DNA of 64,000 bases from Theristus sp. LFF4_11 (taxonomy: Eukaryota; Nematoda; Chromadorea; Monhysterida; Xyalidae). The position numbers were made by a program, and so were the translations under genes. The stretch is from assembly GCA_030248135.1 (NCBI GenBank), contig JASANC010003254.1, positions 62,001 through 126,000 of the forward strand, read 5' to 3'. The notes under the pieces were generated by a model. It was not told the origin of the DNA and did no database searches. It saw nothing but the letters and a program-made list of their open reading frames with translations. Every line of letters starts with the position of its first letter. The first letter of the stretch is position 1. This document shows, in pieces, positions 56,301 through 64,000 of this stretch.

Positions 56301-59300
56301 AGTGCGTGTGGTTCGTTTTTGCTTGTGTCTGTGGCTGCATCAGTAATGGATGGAAGTTTGGTGTGAGGTTCCGATGTGTCGTCAGAAGCGGATGGTGAGG
56401 AAGATGTCACGGACGAATATGAACACCCTTCACCGTCGTTGCTTGCGACTGGACTACAGAATAGAGTGTCTTGCTTCCGGTTCAGCTCAGTTTCAATGGA
56501 CGTTGTTGTTGTTGGCATATCGACCTCGATGGTAGTAACCATGGTTGTATTCTTGGAAATAACCATGTCTGCGCTTTCTAGAATTTCCGACGTTTTCTTT
56601 TGGATGAATTTATTCTTGAATCTGCTGCTCTGATAAAATAACGTTTTATTTGCTGAGTTTTTTGCTGACATTTCAAAAAATAAATGCGCTCAAAAAGCGA
56701 AAATGGAGAGAACGGAAAGTTGTCGTGAACATGAAAAATGTGAATTTGATTTGACAACAGCTCGAGTGGAATTGGAATTGAACTTACTTGCAACTACGAC
56801 TTGTGCAAAACTAAAAATTGCGCCGGAAATAAGAAAAGTGCGCTGCTCACATCCGCACACACATGAAGGCAAAAGGCCCAAATTTTAAACATATATGTAG
56901 CTGTGCTTCAAAAAATCAAAGTAACACCAAGTGGGTTGTGGTGCATGAAAAACATGATGGTTTCTGATTCTGAATCTGTTCTGTATTGTTACTGTTACAT
57001 ATTGAAATGCGTCTACAGACTGGGAGATTTTCATAGCGTTTTTAAGCCGGCTTTTCGAATAATCCAGGTGTCAAGAGGACTGGTTCCGTGAAGCAAACAT
57101 GAGTGTTCTATTATTGGATTTTGTTGTTGTCGCCGAATCTTGATTATTATTGGTGCTATGCGTTACGTGATCGCAGCTGCTTTTCACATTTGCGATATTT
57201 TGGCATTATTACGTGACAATTATGCTGTTTAGATAGCATAGGTAATTCGATATGCCATTTGATAAGATGAATTTTACGATTAGAAGGTTATTTATTGTAC
57301 AGATCAGTTGTGAGACGAAACAGAAAACGAGACACGCGTGCCATTATGCTCGGTGGTCGTTCGTAAAAATGAGGACCACTCATGCGACTGAAAGCGCGAA
57401 ATGTTTTCAGAAACAACGGATTTGGAAAAGTATATTCGATAAAACAATCAACAAATGAAATGAAAAAGTTTCTCGAGTGCCGCCTCATTCAGTTCTGAAA
57501 GATCAATTTGATGCTACCCAAGCGCTTCTGTTTTATTGTTTGACAACACAAAAAGCAGTGCAAAAAAAACTGACGTAGACAGCAGACGTGAACAGCGGGA
57601 GTCGGAGCAGAGAGCAGTAAAGCAGTGGCATCTTTTGTTCATTGCCGCAGTTGTGTGATGAAACAATATAAATCAAAAGTAATGAGCGTAGAAACGATAT
57701 GATTTCTTGACATTTTTGAGGATTGGTCGTGCCAACGAAATTCGTTTGCAAGTGTGAACGAAATGCTGAGAAGAATGGGATTTTTTTGAAAACTGAGACT
57801 GTATGCGCCGTGGACACTATCATTCGCGTTGGCAGCTGCATTATGACGCTGGATGTGCGAAAAGAATGATGAATTCAAATTTGCGCGCATAAAATTTGAA
57901 TAATAGTGACTTCAAGGTTGGATGAATCAAGTATGGCAAGCTTTCGAAGATGTTATTGACAAATGGTGTTTGTGATTTAGTGTTAGGATTGACATTTTAA
58001 ACAAAAAATAAATTGATAGCCATATGTTTATCAAAACTTTTATCGTTGTCTAAGCTTCTAAACTGTCAAATTTTCAAAGCGGTACAACACTCTTATTTCA
58101 CTTGAACGACTTTTAAGGTAAAACTTTACCGAATCGTCGTTAACGTTAACAGTATTTAAATTTCATTGTTGACATTTCGGATACCAGTGGACTGAGTTCA
58201 AATAAATTTTGATGAAAATGTACGACACATGAAAGCAAGGCAGCTTAGCGTGTTGAGTGTTCAAAAAAGTTTTGAAACCTCAAGGTTTGCCATTGCTACG
58301 ATGACAGTTCGTCTTCTTACTACATCCACCTTGTTTAGTACTGGACTGTGGCTGTTTGTTTTACGATAATATAATACCTTTCGTCAAGGCAATTTGTAGT
58401 TGTGTTGGATAGGCGCAATGTCAAGCAGTACTTCAGCATAGACAAGCCGTCTCCAAGCCAATAAATAACGGATATTTTCTTTTTGGCTTCAAAGCTGAGC
58501 CGACTCATCTGAGAATAGCGTGTGTACTAGAACTTTTCCAGGACTTATAGAGGTGTTGAGTAGCTGAACCGCAGGAGATTACACAACACATTCGGCGCAA
58601 TTTGTTTCAGCAAGTAGTAGCAGTAGTGTACTTATTAGATTGAGAGACAGATTGAAGTAATGGCTCCATTACAAATTGTGTTTTCTAGATACATGTATAC
58701 TCGGTCTGATATGGTGAAGTAAACTTCGGTAAAACATTGCTAGCACTTGAATGGAACGTAAGAAATTTGTAATATTCAGCTGCTGGGGTTGAGTGGACCA
58801 ACCATTGGGTAGTGGATTTTAAAACTGATTGACATGAAGTAAACAGAAATTTTATGAAGTTACGGCAGATGTGCAAAAATTGTGCTCTCTGAAGGACAGA
58901 TTTCATGCAGTGGTTTTTATAGCTTGTAATAAGCGAGCTGTTGCGCAAGAGTCCAGACATGTACTGTGCACACACTTAATCGTGGAATCGTAAACGAGAC
59001 GCAGAAATCAATCAAAACTGATGTAGCTTCTTGACTTCTACATTTTAATCTAAGTGAAATCTCGCTAAATGTTTGGCAAAGTGACAGAGTTTTAGCATAT
59101 GTTTTAAAAACGTTGACTCAAAAGTGTGCGAAATTTTTAACAATTTGTGCATGCCGAGTTAGCACTGTCACGGCTCTGAAGTGCCATATGCTTATTTAGG
59201 AAACGTTGTAAAAATATTTTAAGCACAATAGTACTCCTCTTCCAAGACTGTAGTGTGCATTGATACGGTTTCCTGATAGTGCGGCAGTATTACCGGCCGT

Positions 59301-62300
59301 ACATTCCCACGCGAGCTGCGCCATGTTCCGTTCAAATCGAAGTCGGCGCCACATATCAAGATCAAAATGTAGATTTATGAGTGCTGTTCCGAACGTTACT
59401 GCATGTCACTGCAGGAAATATAAGAAGAGCTAAACTGTGTTCAGAGCACTTTGTTGAAGACATTTAGAGAACTGTGTTTGGCCTCTTTTGTGTTTGGAAC
59501 GAGGAAGCAACTTGGTATAGTATTTCCGGATGAAAAGTCAATAGCTTGTCGACCAGCAGGGGAGTTCCGCTACCACAGCGTTTGAATCAGTGAGTCACAC
59601 TGAGCTCACCATTGAGGTGCATTCTCTCTTCGGCATTAGATGGAGCTAACCGTTGGACCGAAAACATCATACAACTAGCCGTGATATGAAAATCTGATAA
59701 CAACGATTTAGTCAAGAGTGGTTTGTTTGTCTGTATCGCTTTTATTGTATATGTCCGTTCCGATATCTAAATGAACAGCAGGATTTTGTTTGTGCTTACG
59801 TACGTTTTGTTGCACACATCCTGCGGGTAACAAATTGCTCACCGGTTTTTACGCTTGAAAGCTCGTCTATGACATGAAGTGACTCACAATAAAACCGTCG
59901 ATTGAAATCAGAAATAATTCACGTGTGTGCTAAAATCTTTGATTTTGTTTAGTTGTGCTGCAGTTTGTTGTGATTGTTTTGCGTGTTTTATCAAAAAATG
60001 GGTATTTTTATGTTAATTGTGCGATGTGGTGGTACAATGAGCTGCTACGCAATCTCGTTTTCCCGCATTTTCATCAGAGATCGGATCAGATAATGAAACA
60101 AAAGCCGAATGAATATGCGCTTAAAATACATATTCAACTGAAACTGCGCTAAATATCTGTGAACAAAAAATGTCATGTGCGTTTTCAAATAGTGACTCGC
60201 AAAAAGGGTTCGAAAGTGTTTCCGTTTGAAATTAGAAATTCATGGACACCGCACATCAACTGGGAGTGACTGATGGCATAAGCTGGTTTCACTAGCCGTG
60301 AAATATTACAACTAGTGGTTTTTGAAATCCAAGCTGCGGCTTTTCATATTACGTTTACGGCATTACGTGACCGTGTAAAACGAATAAAATCAATCATAAT
60401 CGATGTACCCATACGACTCATGAATAATTCAGCACGACTGATCACGCCCGAATGAAAAAAAAAGCTTATGGCGTCTGCGGCACACTGATAAACGATTATA
60501 ATGGAGCGAGCTGTTTGCTTCGATTTTTAGGTACTCTCGTGCGGTTTTGAACTAAAAAAGCCAGGTGTTTTAGCCAGATACCGTATTACCTCTATTAAAC
60601 CCCCCACCAAAATTACCCCCCCCCCAAAAAAAATAAACCCCCACCTAGGGGAAGGAGGGGGGGGGGGGAGGAGGGGGAGGGAAAAAGAAAAAGGAGGAAA
60701 GAGAGGGGGGAGGAGAAAGGAAAAAAAAAAGGGAGAAAAGGGGGAGGAGAAGGAAGAGAGAAAAAAAAAGAGGAAAAGGGGGGGAGGGGGAGGGAAGGGG
60801 GAAGAAGAGAGGAGGGAGGGGGAAAGAGGGAGGGAGAAAAGAAAGGGAAGGGAGAAGGGGAAAGAAGAAAGGGGGGGAGGGGGGGGGGGGGGGGGGGAGG
60901 GTGGTGTGATGAGTAAACTTGGTTTGAAGGTTTGCAGCTGATGCGTCAGTTTAGGTGATTGCGTAAAACTCTAACCGGCAGTATAAAATTGAAAGCTTTA
61001 AAAAATTTGCAGTTCCTTACATGTGCGACCGCCACATCTTGAACGTCGCGCTACTGTAGTTGAATTTGTTTCTGCGCGCCATTGGTGTGCTAGCGCTGGA
61101 TTTGAGACTATGGAGAGCTGACATAGTTTCGATTGAAGCTTTCCGAATCGTGACGTATCGTCGCTTTTGGCTTTAGCGCTGCTCAAAATATTGTTGTTAT
61201 AATTGTCGCTTACGGCGGAAATGTCTTGGTGCAAATGTTTTCTCACCCACGGACGCCATGTTTGACCGGTGAATTTATCATTTTGTGTTTTGAAATAAAA
61301 AAAAAAGTTTATCGCTTAAAAACGAATCGCTTGCTGAGTGAAACTCGACGTGCACATTAGCAACAATTCAAATCGTGCAACAACAAGCTGACTGACTTTT
61401 ATGCTTGACGCAGAGCATTATGTTCGGTAATGACGCTTTCAAAATTCGTGTGACCTACAAATGACACCCAGCTATGTAGCTCCATTCTAAACACAGTATG
61501 TTCGCAGCGTGCTGGCGAATATTTACGAGCTTGAGCTGGGGCTCTAAAACCACGCAACGGGTGTACACATCATGTTCAACTGCGCGTTGTGTGTCTGCCT
61601 CTCCGGGGGTGGTTGCACTCTGGTCAGTGCTGTCATTTGTCAAAACAGCCGTATCGTAAAGCGCGCAGCCAATTTTGTGGACATTTTCGAAATATTATTA
61701 TGTGCGCGCATTCAAGTGGACTACTCGGTGTTGATGTTGTTGTTAATAATCATGGACTCTAGCAATGTGTAAGAGTCTTTTTTGTTGTTTCAGAGTGCTA
61801 ATTACTTCGTGCTTGCACAGTTTGGTAGCGACGCTTTGAATGTGTGTTCATAAAATATTGAACGTGTGACAGTGCATTTTGTTTTGTGTCTGATCTGGTT
61901 GTCGTGAAACTTTTAGAATTTTGCGTGAAATTCGACTCCTTTTACTCAATTCTTGTGCGTGAAACAAAGAAAGTTCACTCGTTGTTCTGTGCCGTCTGTC
62001 TGGTATGTCGGTAAAATGACCGCTGAGAAACCACAGAAACAAAACAAACAATCGTGTGTCGCTTAATAAAGCCGCAAACCAACCTGTCCGCAAAACAGTC
62101 GACCGGCTTCTGCAGGCTGTCTCGTACCGCTTCGAGGCCCTCTCTGAATCTCGCCTGCATCTTGCGTGCGTACAACGAAATGCCGCCTTCGCTCATGTAG
62201 CCGGCGTTCAAATCGGCCGTGGTCAGTTCGGCGATTGCCGAGCCGAGCGCATCGCCGTCGGAAACGTAGCCCTCGCCGCCCGCTGATCGCACCACGGTGG

Positions 62301-64000
62301 TGGCCGCTAACGCTTCCGCCGGACCGTTGGTTGAGGTTAACGCAGCGGCGGCAACTGGAAAGTTTCGTTAGCGTTCAATCGAATTAGCAAAACACAGAAA
62401 GTACACGGCTCTTGTGACCAATGATCGATGTCTGTCTGTGATTATTCGCAAAAATGATTTTCGGGCGCAAAAGTTGATTGACTATCGCTGAATTGACTGA
62501 ACTGAATCGTCATATTGACTACCTTTCGACTCGTCAGTAGCGATTCTCACTTTCCTCTTCATAGTAAAATAGGCAACAAAAAAACCAACCACACTAACCA
62601 ATTGTGCGGCCGATCGGTGGTTTATTGGTCTTCAAGAACACGCCGTACGGCGAAAGGCGCGCGGGACGATCGGTTCCATCGGTTTCACGGCCGGATCGTC
62701 GCTGACGGGCGAGTCTGTTCCGGTGGTGACGACGTCGTCGCCGCAGCCGAACGTTGTCTCCATCATGGGCGGCCGCGCCGCTGGCACCGTGCGTCCAGTC
62801 GACCGCCGGCCGTTTTTCTCGCGCCCGACGGCGCTAGTTTGATCGATCAGCGCTGGTGTTTGCTGATGACGCTGGTTCGTTGATGTTTCCGTTGGAGGGC
62901 AGTAGATCACCGAGATCGCGTCCGAGTCCTTGCTGGCGCTCGTCGAGCTGTTCGAGTCCGACTGAGCGCCGCCGCCGCTGCCGCCGCCGACGCTCGCTGC
63001 AGACTCGACCGATTGCCGGTTGCTCGTGAATGAGGACGCAGGTCGCGAGTTTGACGTCGACGTCGACTGACCCGGCAACGGCTTGTGATGGGTCATCGGT
63101 GATACCACGCCGATGGTGGGGCTGGCGACCTGTTGTAGAGAAAATGCAGTTTTTCAACAACTGTGAAGAACTTTATTGAGTTGTCAAGATGAATCAAGAG
63201 AAAAAATGTCCGAAATCAACTGAAAAAATATATTACCTGATCCGAGCTCGTCCGACCCGTCACGGCGCCACTGCCGCCGGGAACAGGTTTGGATGATGGC
63301 GGCTTTATTGTCGACGGTAAACTCGACGGCACAGCAGCGGCAACGCTGTTTGGTTTTGTTGCAGCACCACCGTTCCGAACGGGCGACGCGTTTGTCATAC
63401 CTGCAGAGGGAAGATGAGATTGAAAGTGTGCAGTTTTCGAAACTTGAAAAAAGTCACACTGTTTTACGCTGACCTTTCACGGCCATCATCGGCTTTAGCG
63501 TCGACGTCGTTTGATGCGCGGGCACCGGGGGCGCTGCGCTGATGGTGTTGTTTTTTTTGTTGGTGTTGTTGAGTGGCGACGCAACGGAGCAGACCGGTGA
63601 CACCGGCGACGCCGCGCCACCGGACTCCCGTCGTTCGGACAGTCATGACGCTTCGCTCGGCGCGTTGCTCGACGTTGGACTGATGCTGGTGCTGCCGCCG
63701 CCGGCGTACGCCGAGTCAGCGTCCGTCTCGTCGTCGGCGCTGTTCTGTTGGTGTTGTTGGTGTTTCGTGTCATTGTCGACGTTGTTGTTGTTATTGGTCG
63801 ACCTGATTTTCGTTCGTTCCCTCGCGCCGTCGCCGGTGTTCGCCTTGGCCTTCGGACGACACAACGATTTTGGTGTCGCCGGTTGCATCGGTATCGTCTC
63901 GGTCGACGTCTCCATCCTAGCACCAGCGTTGTTATTGTTGGCTATATTGTTGTTCGCGAGCTTAGCGGCGGTGGTCTTTGGTATTCGAAGGCCTCGTTTG
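38134..64000 (-). CDS. unc-53: Neuron navigator / UNC-53 homologue (5' end beyond window)
   Basis: Twenty-three exons join in consistent phase over 26 kb and encode more than 1,850 residues; the first exons (including any calponin-homology domain) are outside the window. NAV/UNC-53 proteins link actin, microtubules and signalling to guide axon outgrowth and cell migration. Hallmarks in order: low-complexity Ser/Pro/Asn-rich region; DLNAGYMSEGGISLYAR; EDSSSISSGLSVENIDDIS; LTRQPSCESM; a coiled coil (KSDTEDG ... RLEALTSAHQLD); the KIDPVNSLNLNQAESVIGYW block; Walker A GAAATGKSK; Walker B MVLLLEDLHHV; LYIIGTLNQ; NMEPVKNYLSRLLRRRLIE; and the C-terminal DPLVRFF. The ATPase motifs look usable. Odd features are an in-frame TGA in the outermost exon, an internal alternative first exon and a 24-nt microexon. 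Confidence 0.93.
38624..38758 (-). CDS. unc-53: NAV exon v
   Basis: Acceptor AATGTTCAG|TTCCTC, donor ATCCAG|GTAAAT. Encodes LGPRWLFACPMDSDQSRQWF and ELWNQRVIPYLIQ, a strong family match. Confidence 0.94.
39052..39214 (-). CDS. unc-53: NAV exon u
   Basis: Acceptor TCTATTTCAG|ATTCATG, donor AATAAG|GTTGGT. Encodes NMEPVKNYLSRLLRRRLIET and FLPKVWAHVNK. Confidence 0.93.
39375..39536 (-). CDS. unc-53: NAV exon t (Walker B)
   Basis: Acceptor CTTGCACAG|AGTTCC, donor TTTCCG|GTCACT. Encodes VPMVLLLEDLHHV and LYIIGTLNQSVAITDLQI. Confidence 0.93.
39878..40045 (-). CDS. unc-53: NAV exon s
   Basis: Acceptor TTTTTCACAG|AAAACTGG, donor TTCTAT|GTGAGT. Encodes the ATPase segment NINDHITVADCQPSKTSQQQ and LTEKLNVLVEQCNAG. 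Confidence 0.9.
40334..40481 (-). CDS. unc-53: NAV exon r (Walker A)
   Basis: Acceptor TTTTTCTAG|GCATCG, donor GGCTAG|GTACGA. Contains FDTLVPKSHVQRWLVQL and the P-loop LYGAAATGKSKLA. Confidence 0.92.
40670..40859 (-). CDS. unc-53: NAV exon q
   Basis: Acceptor TTCTCTCCAG|GAATACG, donor CAGAG|GTGAGT. Encodes EYVHKIDPVNSLNLNQAESV, closely matching NAV family sequence, and a Cys-containing domain end. Confidence 0.92.
41153..41325 (-). CDS. unc-53: NAV exon p
   Basis: Acceptor TCGTTTCAG|ACGGCG, donor TTCAAT|GTGCGT. Encodes the beta-rich domain before the ATPase (RRVYVTVSCD ... GSVVIAGRTTWDTLDFDL). Confidence 0.88.
41619..41808 (-). CDS. unc-53: NAV exon o
   Basis: Encodes LQAENAVLKQTNDQLRTLAL and a Ser/Asp-rich stretch ending YLSSSGYG at donor TATG|GTAATT. 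The 5' boundary is uncertain: AAAG|ACTGTC is placed by phase and family length, but its pyrimidine tract is poor; TCTGCAG|GCC 18 nt further in is an alternative. Confidence 0.78.
42279..42551 (-). CDS. unc-53: NAV exon n (second coiled coil)
   Basis: Acceptor TTGTTGCAG|ATCCGC, donor CTGAGG|GTGCGT. Encodes IRSSLTKAFHKKKG, KSDTEDG and RLEALTSAHQLDHMKEQLNK. Confidence 0.9.
42931..42954 (-). CDS. unc-53: NAV 24-nt microexon
   Basis: CTAACAG|24 nt|GTATAT. It encodes TPHVDTRQ and joins in phase 0 between RSW and IRSSLTKAF. It fits the spacer seen at this point in NAV proteins. Skipping it keeps frame, so it may be alternatively used. Confidence 0.6.
43128..43270 (-). CDS. unc-53: NAV exon l (LTRQPS motif)
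   Basis: Acceptor TTTTATCAG|GTTTGACG, donor AGTTGG|GTGAGT. Encodes GLTRQPSCESMMSTVSQRSS and ends AFKNKRSW, a conserved NAV stretch. Confidence 0.88.
43673..43988 (-). CDS. unc-53: NAV exon k
   Basis: Acceptor TTCCTTCCAG|GCGGCC, donor AGAATG|GTACGC. Continues the helix (RDLRGQMNELRDLSSQAG), then a Ser/Pro/Asn-rich linker. Confidence 0.85.
44243..44469 (-). CDS. unc-53: NAV exon j (first coiled coil)
   Basis: Acceptor CCAATCCAG|GCCGCC, donor TTGCAG|GTACAT. Encodes LASNSSSIYSTMEE, then a heptad-rich coiled coil typical of NAV proteins. Confidence 0.88.
44710..44840 (-). CDS. unc-53: NAV exon i
   Basis: Acceptor CTCTTGCAG|TCTTGCC, donor CTCCCG|GTGGGT. Encodes GPHSPYLAGVLNRVNADHHH. Confidence 0.8.
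44980..45097 (-). CDS. unc-53: NAV exon h
   Basis: Acceptor ATAATTAG|GTTACG, donor ACTGG|GTGGGT. Encodes QSSHGHEQNIYANLIQRASA. Confidence 0.8.
45414..45755 (-). CDS. unc-53: NAV exon g (poly-Asn)
   Basis: Acceptor TCCACCACAG|ATGTC, donor CATG|GTAGGG. Begins with an Asn/Gln-rich tract and ends KPPIMNGH. Confidence 0.82.
47169..47916 (-). CDS. unc-53: NAV exon f (His/Gln-rich)
   Basis: Acceptor GATTTCTAG|AAATGC, donor TTCAA|GTGAGC, phase 1. The largest exon, rich in His, Gln, Pro and Tyr, with HSLDRKRH and SPRRVP elements. Confidence 0.82.
48111..48390 (-). CDS. unc-53: NAV exon e (EDSSSISSG motif)
   Basis: Acceptor CCAAATTCCAG|CTTCGAG, donor TTGCAG|GTGCGG. Encodes FEDSSSISSGLSVENIDDIS and a Gln-rich helix. 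Confidence 0.88.
48557..48592. repeat. CA microsatellite
   Basis: CACACA repeats with two single-base interruptions, about 170 nt upstream of NAV exon e on the coding strand. Confidence 0.9.
50228..50315. repeat. Degenerate TTAGG/TTAGGC-like stretch
   Basis: GCTTAGGTTAGGATTAGGTC and later TTAGGCTTTAGGATTAGG, TTTAGGC and TTTAGGC. It is irregular, not a perfect array, so a telomeric origin is only possible. Confidence 0.45.
50493..51010. mobile_element. Fold-back-like element with GGCCCG/ATTC subrepeats
   Basis: Each end (50493-50600 and 50891-51010) consists of tandem 15-17-bp units of the type CCGGAATCGTCCGGGCC, in opposite orientations. The centre (about 290 bp) is non-repetitive. This is the architecture of fold-back (FB-type) transposons. 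No coding region is evident. Confidence 0.65.
51181..51335. repeat. GTGCACCCCCCC-type imperfect repeat
   Basis: Four to five spaced repeats of GTGCAC or ACAC followed by 6-13 C and CTCA. Confidence 0.75.
51635..51802 (+). CDS. Small 55-codon ORF, doubtful
   Basis: ATG to TGA, encoding a Lys-rich start and ACFCPIDVDDPDPPNSVENW near the end. It lies in the NAV intron on the opposite strand. No family is recognised; it is listed only because the composition looks protein-like. Confidence 0.15.
   Translation: MTDRVMGGQKKKSKNMSCKARSGKNGGTTTTLACFCPIDVDDPDPPNSVENWNAC
53209..54063. mobile_element. Fold-back-like element with GGAGAACTGGT(ACCC/CACC) subrepeats
   Basis: The left end (53209-53316) has tandem 15-bp units GGAGAACTGGTACCC and GGAGAACTGGTCACC. 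The right end (53939-54063) has the same units inverted. The 620-bp centre contains a mariner-type MITE. The plan is the same as the element at 50493-51010, but the unit sequence is different. Confidence 0.75.
53433..53839. mobile_element. Mariner-type MITE nested in fold-back element
   Basis: Begins CAGGGTGGGCCAAAAAATCT and ends with an imperfect inverse (CTTTTTGGCCAACCCTG), flanked by TA on both sides (53431-53432 and 53840-53841). TIR about 37 bp, no transposase. Confidence 0.75.
56085..56671 (-). CDS. Candidate alternative first exon of the NAV gene
   Basis: A 195-codon open frame begins ATG TCA GCA AAA with FKNKFIQKKTSEI near its start and a Ser/Thr-rich body. A donor, GCTAG|GTACCG, ends it at 56085 in phase 2, the same phase as the exon before the long intron. 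Splicing to the exon at 48390 would give a 1,591-residue isoform lacking the outer exons. The frame runs 31 nt past the donor to a TAA at 56054. It could instead be a separate nested gene. Confidence 0.5.
56672..60578. other. Intronic or upstream AT-rich sequence, nothing recognised
   Basis: Presumed promoter region of the candidate alternative NAV exon, then 3.9 kb without repeats or frames that I can assign. Confidence 0.4.
60579..60646 (+). mobile_element. Left end of the CCGTATTACCTCT element
   Basis: TACCGTATTACCTCTATTAA followed by C-runs and AAAATAAACCCCC, as at 2764. The right end is missing; the sequence passes into a purine-only tract. Confidence 0.7.
60647..60901 (+). repeat. 255-nt pure A/G (homopurine) tract
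   Basis: Every base from 60647 to 60901 is A or G, irregularly ordered, including a run of about 20 G near the end. It directly follows a C-run MITE end. It could adopt triplex DNA, but it is also what a badly read G/C homopolymer region can look like. Confidence 0.9.
62084..62354 (-). CDS. unc-53: NAV exon d (GYMSEGG motif)
   Basis: Acceptor ACTTTCCAG|TTGCC, donor GGACAG|GTTGGT, phase 2. Contains EGYVSDGDALGSAIAEL and DLNAGYMSEGGISLYAR, a NAV-family signature. It is followed by a 13.7-kb intron. Confidence 0.88.
62649..63129 (-). CDS. unc-53: NAV exon c
   Basis: Acceptor CTACAACAG|GTCGCC, donor TTTCGCC|GTACGG, phase 1. Encodes a Ser/Gly-rich low-complexity region with many potential phosphorylation sites. 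Confidence 0.78.
63237..63400 (-). CDS. unc-53: NAV exon b
   Basis: Acceptor CCCTCTGCAG|GTATGACA, donor GATCAG|GTAATA. Encodes a Pro/Ser/Lys-rich stretch including TIKPPSSKPVPGGSGAVTG. Confidence 0.8.
63468..64000 (-). CDS. unc-53: NAV exon a (partial) with in-frame TGA
   Basis: Open to the window edge (RPSNTKKTTAAKLANNN), Asn-rich, with one in-frame TGA at 63643-63645. After it the same frame continues coding-like as LSERRESGGAASPVSPVCSV and on to KPMMAVKG. The donor is either AAAG|GTCAGC (63474) or CAGC|GTAAAA (63468); both give the same phase. Confidence 0.7.
63643..63645 (-). other. In-frame TGA stop inside NAV exon
   Basis: The context is GCG TCA TGA CTG TCC. The frame is coding-like on both sides, and TGA followed by C is a leaky context. 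It may be a sequencing or assembly error, a true truncation of the long isoform, or a readthrough site. Confidence 0.75.

Larger units (their letters stand above)
48391..62083 (-). other. 13.7-kb NAV intron with nested elements
   Basis: Between exons d and e. Besides the candidate alternative exon it holds a CA microsatellite, two fold-back elements, a mariner-type MITE, C-run and homopurine tracts and a TTAGG-like stretch. I see no further recognisable genes in the remaining AT-rich sequence. Confidence 0.75.

Noticed and set aside
60998..61246. 82-codon minus-strand frame with a GTAAGG donor, possible extra NAV exon
   Set aside because: It has no ATG at its start and its donor phase does not match the exon at 48390.

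Overview
This is a stretch of nuclear DNA from an invertebrate animal. Exons are small, splice sites follow GT-AG with mostly TTTCAG- or TNCAG-type acceptors, introns run from about 50 bp to nearly 14 kb, and transposons and simple repeats are abundant. All three host genes are animal-specific families and all lie on the minus strand. The phylum cannot be fixed from the sequence alone. Gene models below were assembled by hand; every exon junction was checked for reading phase.

Left part (1-28.7 kb) is repeat-rich. It holds a decayed mariner-like element (1828-2742) and a small TIR element (2764-3208). Next is a giant, apparently young Ty3/gypsy-type LTR retrotransposon (5485-25720, 20.2 kb, LTRs of 774 bp with 3 mismatches). 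It encodes a 3,320-codon Gag-Pol ORF and, after 1.1 kb of hairpin-rich spacer, an unrecognised 2,267-aa ORF. That second protein carries the element's only CCHC zinc knuckle. The 3' LTR abuts a tandem satellite (about 149 bp x 9) that runs into a 1.3-kb inverted-repeat structure.

Middle part (29-36 kb) holds two minus-strand genes. The first is a four-exon, 232-aa protein that is the ligand-binding domain of a nicotinic acetylcholine receptor with a signal peptide but no membrane domain; its stop codon falls where TM1 would begin. It resembles a soluble acetylcholine-binding protein. The second is a four-exon prominin-like five-span membrane protein of 882 aa.

Right part (38.1-64 kb) is the 3' portion of one large minus-strand gene, a neuron navigator / UNC-53 homologue. 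Twenty-three constitutive exons were placed; the 5' end lies beyond the window. They cover the Ser/Pro-rich middle, the coiled coils and the C-terminal AAA-type ATPase domain. Notable points are an in-frame TGA in the outermost exon, a candidate alternative first exon inside a 13.7-kb intron, and a 24-nt microexon. The long intron also contains two fold-back elements built of about 15-bp subrepeats, a mariner-type MITE and a 255-nt pure-purine tract.

The host genes are functionally separate (cholinergic ligand binding, membrane protrusion organisation, neurite and cell migration guidance) and show no sign of being co-transcribed.
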